This document shows positions 36,982 through 47,459 of a stretch of 64,000 nt of DNA, in pieces. The translations under genes and the position numbers were made by a program. Numbering within the stretch: position 1 is the first letter of the stretch; each line of letters opens with the position of its first letter. The DNA is from Papaver somniferum (Eukaryota > Streptophyta > Magnoliopsida > Ranunculales > Papaveraceae). The stretch is taken from positions 92,646,149 to 92,710,148 of the forward strand of contig NC_039361.1 of the NCBI RefSeq assembly GCF_003573695.1. The letters are read 5' to 3'. Below the pieces are notes generated by a model, which was not told where the DNA came from, searched no databases, and was given only the letters and a program-made list of their open reading frames with translations.

Positions 36982-37638
36982 TCACTCGGAGTCGTAATCT
37001 GACTTTTCCCTATCCGATCGCATATCAGTTTCAGAATCAGTCACTATGTTGAGTATGACCTCATTTTCATGTGTTTTTCGTGATAGGTACGCCTGATACT
37101 CATTCTCTACACTGATTTCATTCACAGGGTGGTCTGTATAATCCTTATATCTTCCATCATAAATTGATGCTCTTCTAGCCCTAATCCTTCTCATTAAAAA
37201 CACACCTTGTATCCTTTCCCTTTTATGCAACAATTGCAAAAATTCTTCTGGGGATTCTTTATCTTTTACTTTCTCTATGCTTCTCTTCTTTGTCTCTTAA
37301 TTTTATGCCTCATATACTGATTTTGCATGATGAAACTCATTCCACAACATATCCATATCATCATCTTGGTTATTGTTCTGCAAACCTACTTCTTCCTCTT
37401 CTCTCATATTCCTTGCCTCTTCTTTCTTCTTCTTTTTATTCAATCTTATTGCTTTCGATATATGGTACTTCGCTTTCTCTAGTTGCTCCAAATGCATTTC
37501 ACATACTGTTAATTTGAACCTCATCATCACTTCCTTTCTCTTCAAGCACTCCTCCTTATCAACTTATTCCGTTGTCATTGGGGTCTTGCCTTTTGACGGT
37601 TTGGAACCACTCCCTTTTTATGGGTTATTCGGAGCCAT
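36982..37638 (-). pseudogene. Charged coiled-coil protein relic with four in-frame TAA
   Basis: One minus-strand frame of 219 codons runs from ATG 37638 to TGA 36982 without any indel. It has TAA at 37620-37618, 37566-37564, 37305-37303 and 37299-37297. It encodes KGKTPMTTE, a helical lysine/glutamate-rich part (HLEQLEKAKYHISKAI), an acidic QDDDMDMLW, a basic RRIRARRASIYDGRYKDY, and an acidic end (SDREKSDYDSE). Family unknown. KGKTPMTTE resembles KGKAPMTEE in the gene at 7657, and both have acidic Ser/Asp/Glu tails, so a distant relation is possible. All four stops could derive from CAA. Confidence 0.5.
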
Positions 37639-37639
37639 T

Positions 37640-38040
37640 TTTATCTCTGAAACCTTTTTTCTTCTTCTCCTCTTTTGTCTTAATTTTCTCTCTAGAAAAT
37701 GAATATAATCTCTAATTCCTCTTTCACATTTATTATCTTTTTTTTTTCTTTTTTTTTCTTCTAAGACCTATTCCCAAGAGACGCATGCAACAGTTGAATT
37801 CAAAGAAATAATAACACCCTACTAAAATGTCATGTCCTTTCAGACCTACTTCATGACGTAATGGTTATCCTTTAGATTTTGTTCTCTTTTAAATAAAAAT
37901 CCAGTTATAGGTTTAAGCTATAACCGCTTATAAAATAAAATGTGCAAATATGTGTTACTTGCCTGCTCATTAAGGACGCGACCATTCAAATAATGCCTGC
38001 TCATAAAGGGCGCGACCATTCGCCAACAGGTGTATTGGAT
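37640..38040. other. Upstream region of F-box copy 2
   Basis: T-rich to 37760, then non-coding. CATTAAGGACGCGACCATTC occurs at about 37970, with a diverged second copy at 38005 and a counterpart upstream of copy 1 near 33355. Confidence 0.4.
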
Positions 38041-38042
38041 GT

Positions 38043-38057
38043 CCATATAAGCTTTAC
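38043..38057 (+). promoter_or_regulatory. F-box copy 2 core promoter (TATA)
   Basis: CCATATAAGCTTTACTCGTA, about 100 bases before the ATG at 38147, matches the block before copies 1 and 3. Confidence 0.6.
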
Positions 38058-38714
38058 TCGTACCTGCTTGAAGCATTCTACAATATTAAGAAAATCCTAA
38101 AAGCTTGTAAAAAAAATTTTGATAATCTTTCATCCGTATAATAGTGATGGATATGTTGTCGGAATTAACTACCAAGATACTACAACACCTCCAAACTGCA
38201 GAAAGCATTTTAGCAAGCAAATGTGTTTCCAAAGAGTGGAATACTATCCTCGGGGACAAAAGAATTGGACTCCTTTTTGGTATCACACCAAGAATAGGGA
38301 AAGAAGTTACTCATTATAGAGAGGAATATTTCAGCCCGATCGTAACAGCCAACAATCACGACTCCCAGAATGATGGAACCCATGAAGATTTGAGTAAGTT
38401 GCACCCAATAGTTGGATCTTGCAATGGTCTGGTATGTTTTTATGTTTCACACCAAGGCATACAATATCTTGTATATGTTATGATCCATAAACTGGTGAGC
38501 ACCTACATCTGCCATAACTATGCATCCTAATTGCACGAGATCAAGTACTTTTGTGGTATCCACGATACAATGTAATTGGGGGTTTCGGCTACTGTCAACA
38601 TACCAATGAGTACAAGGTTGTTCGAATTCACATGGATGGTAAAGTTCAAATACACACTCTAGGGGACAAGAACGGATGGAGGAACATAGCAGAGGAGATT
38701 CCTTATACTTTTCG

Positions 38715-38727
38715 GAGTTCAGGTGTG
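38715..38727 (+). repeat. Target-site duplication of LINE C, left
   Basis: GAGTTCAGGTGTG, directly followed by the LINE's T-run (its poly(A) on the minus strand). The identical 13-mer is at 44510-44522. Confidence 0.95.
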
Positions 38728-38834
38728 TTTTTTTTTTTTTTGCTAAGTCAAGAAAATAGATTGATAAAAAAGATATTTACAAGATAGGTGAAGGAGAAAA
38801 GGGATCAGAGAAACCCCTAAAAAACTCCTAAAAC

Positions 38835-41800
38835 CTATTTAAAACGATAATAAATTACATTTGGAAACTCAATAGAACTTAAAAAAACTGGTCGACCTTC
38901 AAAGTGAAAACCAACCCCGTCCTCTAGTAAACAACCACGCTTTGCCATTGTATCAGCTGCAAAATTTGCCTCTCTAAAAGAATGTTCAAAACGAATTGAA
39001 CCATATAAACCTTTAACTTCCATCCATCTTTGCCTAGCAAACCAAGGAACGTTATCTTCTTCCAAAGCTTTCAACACACTTGTAGAATCTGATCTAATAA
39101 CAATGCAAGCATATCCCCACTGAACTGCCCACTCCATACCCACAATAATACCATACAATTCAGCCAAATAATTAGAAGTAACTCCCAAACCAATACACAT
39201 TGCACCTACCACTTCACAATGTGCATTCCTTGCAACAACACCAGCTCCCGCCACCCCAGGATTACCTCTTGAGGCGCCATCCGTGCACAAAAGCAATTCA
39301 TTATCATTAGGTGGAAACCAAAAACACTCCTTGGGATCAGTAAACTTCACCTTTCTATGCCGAACCCTAAAAAACTCCATAATTCTCAAGTCATCCATAG
39401 AATTATGCATATAACTCTTCATACGAACTGAATAATCTTGCATCAAACTAAAAACACGTTTTTGAAAGAAAGACCAACAAGGGTTCTTCTTTTCATACAC
39501 TTTTTTGTTCCTAGTGAACCATAATTCTGAACGCACAACCAAATTCACTACCAACCACAAATCCTTAACAATACCACTATGGTTTTTTGCCTTTTGGTAA
39601 GAAGTAATGATATCATAATTAGGTTTAATTTTGAAAATACCTTCAATCCACTCCCAAGCTTGACGTGCAAAATTACAGCTCCAAAGAATATGTTGGAGAG
39701 ACTCCTCCTCAATCTGACACACACTACATTTAGATGCAAGTTGAATTTTAAATCTGCTACGTACCTTATCAAGAGTAGCACACGCACCACGAATAAACTT
39801 CCAGTTCTGAGCCGCCAATGAAGGATGCACCACCCTCTTCCATAACAACCCCGCCTCCCTCAAAATAGGATATTTCTTCCTAATCAATTCCCTAGCTGAC
39901 TTGACAGAAAATTTACCTTGTAAATCAGGCATCCAAAAACGCCTATCCACTCCCATATGTTTTGGTAAATCCTGTTGCACCACACCAGCACTTAAAAGGA
40001 GTTGCGAATGAACTCCATGAATCTGCCAATCACCTTGCACAATAATATCACAAACACGAGCTGATCTGTCTAAATCCATGCGATTTAAAACACTAGATAA
40101 GGTTGTATTTCCATACCATATATCAAAGAATAAAGAAGTATCCCTACCGTCACCAATAAAACACTTCGTGTTGTCCACCATCTCCTTATGAACCCAACGA
40201 AGACCAGGAAGAATAGAAGATTTCACCCCTGCCATCTTAATACGACCATCCCTACAAGTGAATTTGGCTTCCAAAAACCTCGCCCACCTCTTTCGAGAAG
40301 ATTTTATAGCCCACCACAATTTCATCAGCAAAGCTTTATTCATAGTCCTTAGGCTAGTGATCCCAAGACCACCTTCCTTTAAAGGACTACAAATCTTATC
40401 AAACCCAACTACAAAAGCTCTAGAAAGATTAGAATCACCCGACCACAGAAAATTACGAATCACACGCTCACATTGAAGTGTGAATTTTACCGGCCATTTG
40501 TACACAGCCATGTTATGAATAGAATAACTCGAAAGAACATTCTTAACAAGCACAACCCTATCTTGAAAAGATAATATCATCAGCAAAAGTTTCACCAGAT
40601 TCTTCACACTCTTCATATTTCCCTTGCAAAAAATCATAATATCATCAGCAAAAAATAAATGAGTAGGAGCAATACCCTTACGTTTTACCATATAAGACAT
40701 ATCCTTATTCTGAAAGAGTTTAGTGATGTTGCGGCTAAGCACATCCTCAATCAAAACAAAAATAAGAGGAGATAGAGGATCCCCCTGCCGTAAACCCCTA
40801 TTAATCTTGAAATAACCCTCCGGACTACCATTAAGAAGAATAGAAATACGCGCCGAATCCAGAATTTTCCAAATCCAAGAGCACCAATCTTCAGAAAAAC
40901 CATACCTTCTAAAAACCTCAAGAACAAAAGACCAGCTCACCGTATCAAAAGCCTGAGAGATATCAAGCTTCAAACCCAAATTACCATCCTTCCTTTTGAT
41001 GTGCAATTCATTCACCATCTCAGAAGCTAAACTAATATTCTCATGGATATTCCTTCCCTTCATGAAAGCCACTTGCTCTTCAGACACCAACTTTCCCAAC
41101 ACCCTACCAAGCCTAGTAGCCAAAATTTTAGTAAAAATCTTTAAAAAAAAATTACTTAAACCAATCGGCCTAAAGTTCTTCAACCTAGCAGCTCCCCTAA
41201 CCTTTGCAAGCAAAAGAATAAGACTAGAATTAACCCCATTAGGAACGGTTTTAGAAGACCAGCAATAAGTAACCGCTAAAATCAGATCCCTTTGAATAAT
41301 CTCCCAACAATGTCTATAAAAACACCCCGAGAAACCATCTGGACCTGGCGCACTATCAGCTCCCAAATCAAAAACCGCCTGTTTAATCTCATCACAAGTA
41401 GGAATAGCATCCAACATATGCGACTCTTCCACAGTAATAGAATCATGATCATAATCAAAAAGAGTTTCACTTACCTGACCATCCTCACCATTGAATTTAG
41501 CCTGATAGTAAGAAACCACATGAGCACTAAGATGAACCGGATCAGTAATAGTACTCCCATCTTCAGCAACAAGCTGCGAGATTGTATTAGCACTTCTACG
41601 AATTTTAATAGAGTTGTGAAAGAAAGAAGTGTTACTAGAACCCTCCAACAACCACTGATTTCTAGGTTTTTTGCTTTAACATTATATGCTGCTGCCTTTG
41701 AATATCTTGAACCTCAACAAGAGCATCCTTCATATTATTAAGTTTTGAAACATCAAACGGATCTTCATCAGAATTTCTACTAGCTACCTCAAACTTAAGC

Positions 41801-42696
41801 GTTGCTTTCTTTAGTCTAGCATTGACATTACCAAAAACCATTTGATTCCATAACTTAATTGCCTCCTTCAACCGCTTCAATTTGAAAGGAAAGATAAAAC
41901 CATGATTACCATACACCGGCGCCATCCAAGATAACTCCACCATCTTCAAAAAATCCGGATGAGAAAACCACATCTTCTGTATACGAAAAGGAGCACGTCT
42001 AGGCCTAGGATCACAAAAAGGAAAACCAATAAGAGTCGAATGGTCAGAAACTTCCCTAGGAAGAGCTTTACACCGCCAATTCGAAAACTTAGACAGCCAA
42101 GGTTCATTAATAATAGCACGATCCAACTTACTAATAATTCTACCAACACCAGTCTGACCATTGGTCCAAGTAAACTTAGACCCCACAAGAATGCTTCAAA
42201 CAAGTTATATCTCCATCCAATCAGAAAACTCATTAATACAAGAGAGACGAGTTGTCCTACCCCCTTTCTTTTCATCTTGACGAAGAACACAATTGAAATC
42301 ACCCATAACCAACCAAGGAGTAGTTACGTCAACCGCTTCAAGTTGACTCCAAAGCCTCCTACGAAAAACTTGAATATAACTAGCATGAACAAAAGAGATA
42401 AGAACCCCCTCAGTTTTAACCGTAATGGCCTGTCTAGACATATTAATCACCACCGGCTCCTCAATACAATCATCCCAAAGAATCCACAAATTACCCAAAG
42501 AACTAGAAGTAGAATTATGAATTACCTTTTTATTATAACCAGCCAAATTTAACCTTATCATTACATTGTCAGTGCAACGAATCTTAGGCTCAGCAATACA
42601 AAGTACTACCGGTTTGTATTCATGCACCAATTTACGTAACTTACTACCCGCTTCCACCTTCGCCACCCCATTAATATTCCAATATAGAACTCTCAT
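38835..42696 (-). pseudogene. LINE C ORF2 (endonuclease, RT, RNase H)
   Basis: The ATG at 42696 opens the endonuclease (LYWNINGV, AEPKIRC, WLVMGDFNCVL). Near 42205-42185 two offsetting shifts create TAA and TGA in the main frame. At about 41665 an A6 run shifts the frame by one. From 41651 to 38835 a 938-codon frame is intact: SAPGPDGFSGCFYRHCW, LKLDISQAFDTVSW, GLRQGDPLSP, catalytic HLFFADDIMIF, zinc-binding CSVCQIEEESLQHILWSC, and RNase H (DGASRGNPG, AELYGII, RSDST). About 76 residues present in LINE B after FADD are missing, and the junction at 40571-40588 carries an 18-base copy of the FADD-coding DNA. The copy is therefore probably RT-dead despite its open frame. Confidence 0.9.
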
Positions 42697-42961
42697 CAGG
42701 AAACACTCTTTTTTATTATGAATAGCTTGTGGAATCCTGCTAGGAATCCTACTTTGTAAAACAGGAGAGACACCCTTCCTAACTCGGCTTCCCAAAGCAT
42801 TCACTTCAGAATCCGAATCTGATTTGGAATCATTAAAACGTTGTTGAGAAGAACTAGACTTGTAATCAAAACCCGGCTTGGTTTTCTACTTTTCTTTGGC
42901 ATATCCACTGGTATTTCCGCCCACTTAACACCCTTAACACCTGATGAAGCTTTCTCAGGCG

Positions 42962-44495
42962 TCAACTCTTCATCCGAACTACCTCCAGAAGTGTTTTCTG
43001 CCGCATCCGAACCCCCTCCAGAAAAGTGTTCACATCATCATTATCCACACCCAACTCATCATTCAAAACATTGAACTTATTAGGAGAAACCACGATAGAA
43101 GTTTCAGCAACAGCTCTGTAGCTTGAGATATCCTCAATATTATCAACCACCATGTCTTGCAAAGACTTATTACCAGCCTCAACCGGCGTAAAAGAAGAAC
43201 TCGCCTCATTCCTGTCACTAGAGTGATTAGTTCTTGCCAATTCACCACTCTTAGTTGACTTAGATGAGGTTGCAATTTCAACCATTGACAACCCAATAAC
43301 CGAACTCTTTTGCAATGCTAACGCCTTCTTAGCCTTCTCAAAAGCTTCAGACGCTGCATGAAGATTGGCTTCAGTATTCGCTAAATCATTCTCTAGCTGA
43401 AGAGTTTGCTCCAAACCACCAGCACTCTCCACTAAACCAGCTTCAACCACCCCATTCACCACAGCTCCACCGTGCCCTACAGCAAGAGCATCATCCACAT
43501 TACCACCAGCACCGTTAACAACATCATGAACCACAATAGCACCATCGTTTACACCACCTACAGCAGCGCCAACACCTACAGCAACAGCGTTTACACCACC
43601 TACAGCAGCGCCAACACCTACAGCAACACGTTTGTACCACCAGCAACACCACGTTGCGTCAGCTCCATCACCCTTACGGTTTCTCCTATTACGCACATTC
43701 TGCCACTCCCCTTTCGCATCAGCCTTAGAAGTTTTCTCATCATTCTTTGATTGTCTTCTACATTCAACATCATTGTGACCAATTATGCAGCACTTCATAC
43801 AGAATTTAGGTGATTTTGGGATATCCAAGTATTGCCAAAACGTTCTCCCCCCAGCTGTAATCTTAATTCTACTTGGAATGTGTTTTGCAAAATCCACATC
43901 TACCAAAACTGAAGCAAAGTTTCCATACTCCAGATTTAGGGTTCTTTGATCAACCACAATAGGAGTCCCTAAAACTTTTCCCATAGATAACAAGTTCTTC
44001 TCAGTCCATAGTTCTGCATGTAACCAGGAAAGTGAACCCATACGTTTGCATGGGAAGTTTTTTGACGATCAGGATCAAAACCTGGGTACCAATCCATTAA
44101 CTTGAGTTCATGTTGTTGAACAAACCACTTTGTACGTCTAATTCTCTCCTTAGTTTCCTCATCTTGTAGCATAATAACAAAGAAACCTTTTCCCATAGTC
44201 ATAAACCTAACAGAATTAGGATTAATCTGCCATTGAGATATTAAAAGAGTTTTTACCTCAAAGAACTTCAGCCCGTGAAGTTTAGTCGTGCAATGAAACT
44301 GTGTTGAAAGGGTTTACAACCCTCTTCATAGTAATCCGCGGGTATAACAAGGGATGGTTCTCCATCAATCAGAGTAGGATTAGGTAAACTAGTAATATCA
44401 ATTCCTGTTGGTTTTAGGGTTTGTTTTCCCCTTACCTTGTCCGCAAAGGATTGGTGTTGCTGAATCCGTGATGAACTAGGATTGTTTTCTACCAT
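42962..44495 (-). pseudogene. LINE C ORF1 (gag-like)
   Basis: Three frames joined by shifts near 44240 and 44040. DUF4283-like features are SFIARLNFTG, TSHANVWVHFPGY and VLVDVDFAKHIP. The knuckle is CMKCCIIGHNDVEC (near 43770). A Val/Gly/Ala-rich stretch (43640-43440) contains two exact-looking 42-base units encoding GAAVGGVN. A helix follows, then a C-terminal region with the NKFNVLNDELG motif, ending at 42962. LINE ORF1 proteins chaperone the element RNA. Confidence 0.8.
43540..43630 (-). repeat. 42-bp tandem repeat inside LINE C ORF1
   Basis: ACACCACCTACAGCAGCGCC begins units at 43550 and 43592. It encodes repeated Val/Gly/Ala-rich peptide. Confidence 0.85.
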
Positions 44496-44509
44496 ATTGA
44501 ATCCGTCAA

Positions 44510-44522
44510 GAGTTCAGGTGTG
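44510..44522 (+). repeat. Target-site duplication of LINE C, right
   Basis: GAGTTCAGGTGTG, identical to 38715-38727. It is followed by the interrupted F-box codons (TATGCACATGGTTG), which match the intact order in copy 3. Confidence 0.95.
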
Positions 44523-45099
44523 TATGCACATGGTTGTATTTTTTGGAAGGATTGTTGTCAGTGGGATGGTGGCATAGTTTCTTTCAATTTGGACACTGAG
44601 ACATTTCATCAACATTCGCGACCCTCGCATCATATTCCTGATAGTGAATTCCCATCACTTGGGATGGTTATGTTCGGAGTTCTCCTTTTATTTTACTACA
44701 TCCATGAGGCCTATGATGAGGGGTTTAATCAGCCCCGGATAGATTTTTGGGCACCCATTTCCAAAAAAAATATTCATACATGGGCACCTGGCGGGGAATG
44801 GAATTGGAATCATAAGATAAACATTTTCTTGGAAAAGGATGAGTATGAAGGGTGGCCTACCTATTACCCGATAGCTTTTTGAAAAAACAAGGACCTCCTA
44901 TTGTGGCAGAATGGGCGTTTATTGCGTTACAATGCACCCACCAGAACTTGGACGGAAATTTGGGGGAAACTATTGTGGGAAACAAGCAGGGTTGCAATTA
45001 TTCCTCATATGAGGAGCGATGTCTCGTTGAAGAATTTTGTTGGACAATCGGAAACATGTACTCATGATGTCCATGCCACTAACACCTTCCTTGGGTTAT

Positions 45100-45275
45100 C
45101 TATGTAGCTTTTTTTTTCTTGTAGTTGTGTTGTTTTTTTTTTCTTTTGTATTTGGATTTTTTTTCTATGTACAATTTATTCCTTGGGTTATCTATGTAGC
45201 TTTTTTTTTCTCTTGTAGTTGGTTTTTTTTTTTTGGTGTTTGGATTATTTTCTATGTTGAAATGTACAATTTAAT
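45100..45275 (+). repeat. ~95-bp T-rich duplication and spacer
   Basis: TTGGGTTATCTATGTAGC occurs twice (45093 and 45184), each followed by T-tracts and TTTGGATT. Similar sequence follows copy 3 at 46820-46990. The hydrophobic frames here are poly-T artefacts. Confidence 0.7.
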
Positions 45276-45635
45276 TAGTTTGGGTCATTGTTTAACTAGC
45301 CAACCTTTGGGTTTTTCCTTTTTCTGCGTTACACCTATGGTCCAGCCGTCAGGGCCACCCCAACCGACCTAGGTAATTAGTCGAAAAATAAAAAAATTAT
45401 TTGGGTATTTCCTAAGAGATCATGATTTATTTTAGTTTGTTATGTTCGGAATGTATATTAGATTAAAAAGGAAATTAGATAAACATGAAAACATTCATTC
45501 CATATCTCATTATATTGCTACAATATCTCATTTTTTTAGTAATATGGAAATTGAAATATTCGGTGTAAATACCAAAGAATAGTGATTTAAGATGGAAAAC
45601 TTAAAAAAAATTAGCCAATTGGTGTATTGGATGTC

Positions 45636-45652
45636 TATATATATATATATAA
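45636..45652 (+). promoter_or_regulatory. F-box copy 3 core promoter (TATA)
   Basis: CTATATATATATATATAAGC then TTTACTCGTA, about 95-110 bases before the ATG. It is the same block as in copies 1 and 2 with an expanded TA run. Confidence 0.6.
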
Positions 45653-45745
45653 GCTTTACTCGTATCTGCTTGTAGCATTCTACAATAAGAAAATCCTAAA
45701 AGCTTGTAAAAATTTTTTTGATAATCTTTCATCAGTATAATAGTG

Positions 45746-46838
45746 ATGGATATGTTGCCGGAATTAACTACCGAGATACTTCAGCGCATCCAAACTGTAG
45801 AAAGCGTTTTAGCAAGCAAATGTGTATGCAAAGGATGGAATACTATCCTTGGGGACAAAAGAATTGGATTCCCTTTTTGGTGTCACACCAAGAATGGGGA
45901 AAGAAAAAGTTACCCAACCCTTTTATAGAGAGGAATATTTCAGCGGGATCGTAACAACCAACAATCACGACGCCCCGAATGATGAAACCCATGATGACTA
46001 GACTATGTTGCACCCAATAGTTAGATCTTGCAATGGTCTGGTATGTTTTTATGTTTCACACCACGACATACAAGATCCTGCATATATTATGAATCCAGAA
46101 ACTGGTGAGCACCTCCATCTGCCACAACTATGCATCCCAATTGCACCGAATCCAGTACTTTCGTGGTATCCACGATACAACATAATTGGGGGTTTCGGCA
46201 ACTGTCAACTTACCAATGAGTACAAGGTAGTTCGAATTCACATGGATGGTAAAGTTCAAATACACACTCTAGGAGACAAGAGGGTATGGAGGAACACATC
46301 ATAGGAGATTCCTTATACTTTTCGGATTTCAGGTGTGTACGCACATGGTTGTATTTTTTTGAAGGATTGTTGTCAGTAGGATATTGGCATAATATCTTTC
46401 AATTTGGACACTGAGACCTTCCATCAACATTCTCCACCCCCGCATCATATTTCCGGGAGTGAATTTTGTTTAAATACTTACCCATCACTTGGGATGGTCA
46501 TGTTCGGAGAAAACATTCATACATGGGCACCTGACGGGGAATGAAATTGGAATTATAAGATAAGCATTTACTTTGAAGAGGATGAGTGACCGACTTATAA
46601 CCCGATGGCCTTTGTAAATAACAAGGACCTCTTATTTTGGCAGAATAGGTGTTTATTGCATTACAATACACTCACCAGAACTTGGACGGAAATTTGGGGG
46701 GCACTACCGTGGGAAAAAAGGGTTGCAATTATTCCTCACATGAGGAGCGATGTCTCGTTGAAGAATTTTGTTGGACAATCGGAAACGTGTACTCATGATG
46801 TCCATGCCGCTAACACATTCCTTGGCTTATCAATATAG
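45746..46838 (+). pseudogene. F-box protein, tandem copy 3
   Basis: The F-box is clear (MLPELTTEILQRIQT, LASKCVCKGWNTIL). A frameshift near 45875 and several stops follow. The F-box-associated region reappears as HPIVRSCNGLVCFY, YIMNPETGEHLHLPQLC and GGFGNCQLTNEYK, then a TAG-like break at 46302 before SGVYAHGCIF. About 75 bases encoding the LLLFYYIHEAYDEG region of copy 2 are deleted near 46510. It ends GQSETCTHDVHAANTFLGL at 46838. It is closest to copy 2 in sequence, and both share the downstream spacer. Confidence 0.8.
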
Positions 46839-47059
46839 TTTTTTTTCTTGTAGTTGTGTTTTTTTTTTTTTTGGTATTTGGATTTTTTTTCTATGCTGAA
46901 ATGTACAATTTATTACTTGGGTTATCGCTTTTTTTTCCTTGTATTTGTGTTGTTGTTGTCTTTTTTTTGGTGGCGTTTGGATTTTTTCTATATATGTTGA
47001 AATGTTCAATTTCATGCATCAACATGATAGTGTTGCCGCTAAATGTTGGGTCATTGTTT

Positions 47060-47350
47060 AACTAGCCAACTTTTGGTTTTTTTCCTTTTTTTGTGTTACA
47101 CCTATGGTCCAGCCGGCCGGGCCACCCCAACCGACCTAGGTAATTAGTTGAAAAGTAGAAAAATTATTTGGGTATTTCCTAAGAGATCGCGTATATTAAA
47201 TTAAAAAGGAAATTAGATAAATATGAAAATATTCGTTCCATATCTCATGAGATCGTGATTTATTTTAAAAAGGAAATTAGATAAACAGGAAAATATTCTT
47301 TCCATATCTCATTAGATTGCTACAATATTCGGTGTAAATACCAAAGAATA
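47060..47350 (+). repeat. Duplicated F-box spacer
   Basis: TTACACCTATGGTCCAGCCG, GGGCCACCCCAACCGACC and ATTTGGGTATTTCCTAAGAG recur from 45328-45420. The AAATTAGATAAA/TTCCATATCTCAT block occurs twice here and once at 45470. Confidence 0.85.
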
Positions 47351-47394
47351 GGTGATTTAAGATAATGATGGAAAACCTAAAAAATTAGGGTTTT

Positions 47395-47415
47395 CCTTAC
47401 AAATATATATAAATT
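47395..47415 (+). promoter_or_regulatory. TATA region of 47.46-kb gene
   Basis: ACAAATATATATAAATTCC lies about 50-65 bases before the ATG at 47460. The region just upstream is shared with F-box copy 3's upstream flank, so this gene may have acquired a duplicated promoter. Confidence 0.4.
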
Positions 47416-47459
47416 CCACCAAGCATAGAAAAAAATTAACATAGAGTATTAAGAGGAAA

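Larger units (their letters stand above)
38728..44509 (-). mobile_element. LINE C: near-complete L1-type LINE inserted in F-box gene
   Basis: About 5.8 kb on the minus strand: ORF1 near the 5' edge (ATG at 44495), ORF2, and a 3' UTR ending ACTTAGCA plus 13-14 A (read as T at 38728-38741). The target-site duplication is perfect, so insertion is recent relative to the tandem duplication of the F-box genes. The 5' UTR is only about 14 bases, so a slight 5' truncation is likely. Confidence 0.95.
38147..45107 (+). pseudogene. F-box protein, tandem copy 2, split by LINE C
   Basis: The 5' half (38147-38728) has the F-box (MLSELTTKILQHLQT, ILASKCVSKEWNTIL) and HPIVGSCNGLVCFY. A one-base shift near 38485 precedes GGFGYCQHTNEYK and ends at RSSGV. 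The 3' half resumes at 44523 with YAHGCIFWKDCC, DFWAPISKK and WAPGGEWNWN. After another shift near 44880 it ends SETCTHDVHATNTFLG at 45107. The 5.8-kb LINE C lies in between, flanked by a 13-base duplication of the gene's own sequence. Without the LINE, copy 2 and copy 3 are about 1.8 kb apart, the likely original duplication unit. Confidence 0.85.

Noticed and set aside
41292..42552. Long plus frames opposite LINE C ORF2 (Thr/Asn/Pro-rich).
   Set aside because: Antisense shadows of the conserved ORF2 coding sequence.
45037..45372. Hydrophobic plus frame resembling a membrane protein.
   Set aside because: Encoded by poly-T tracts and a spacer repeat; it overlaps the end of F-box copy 2.
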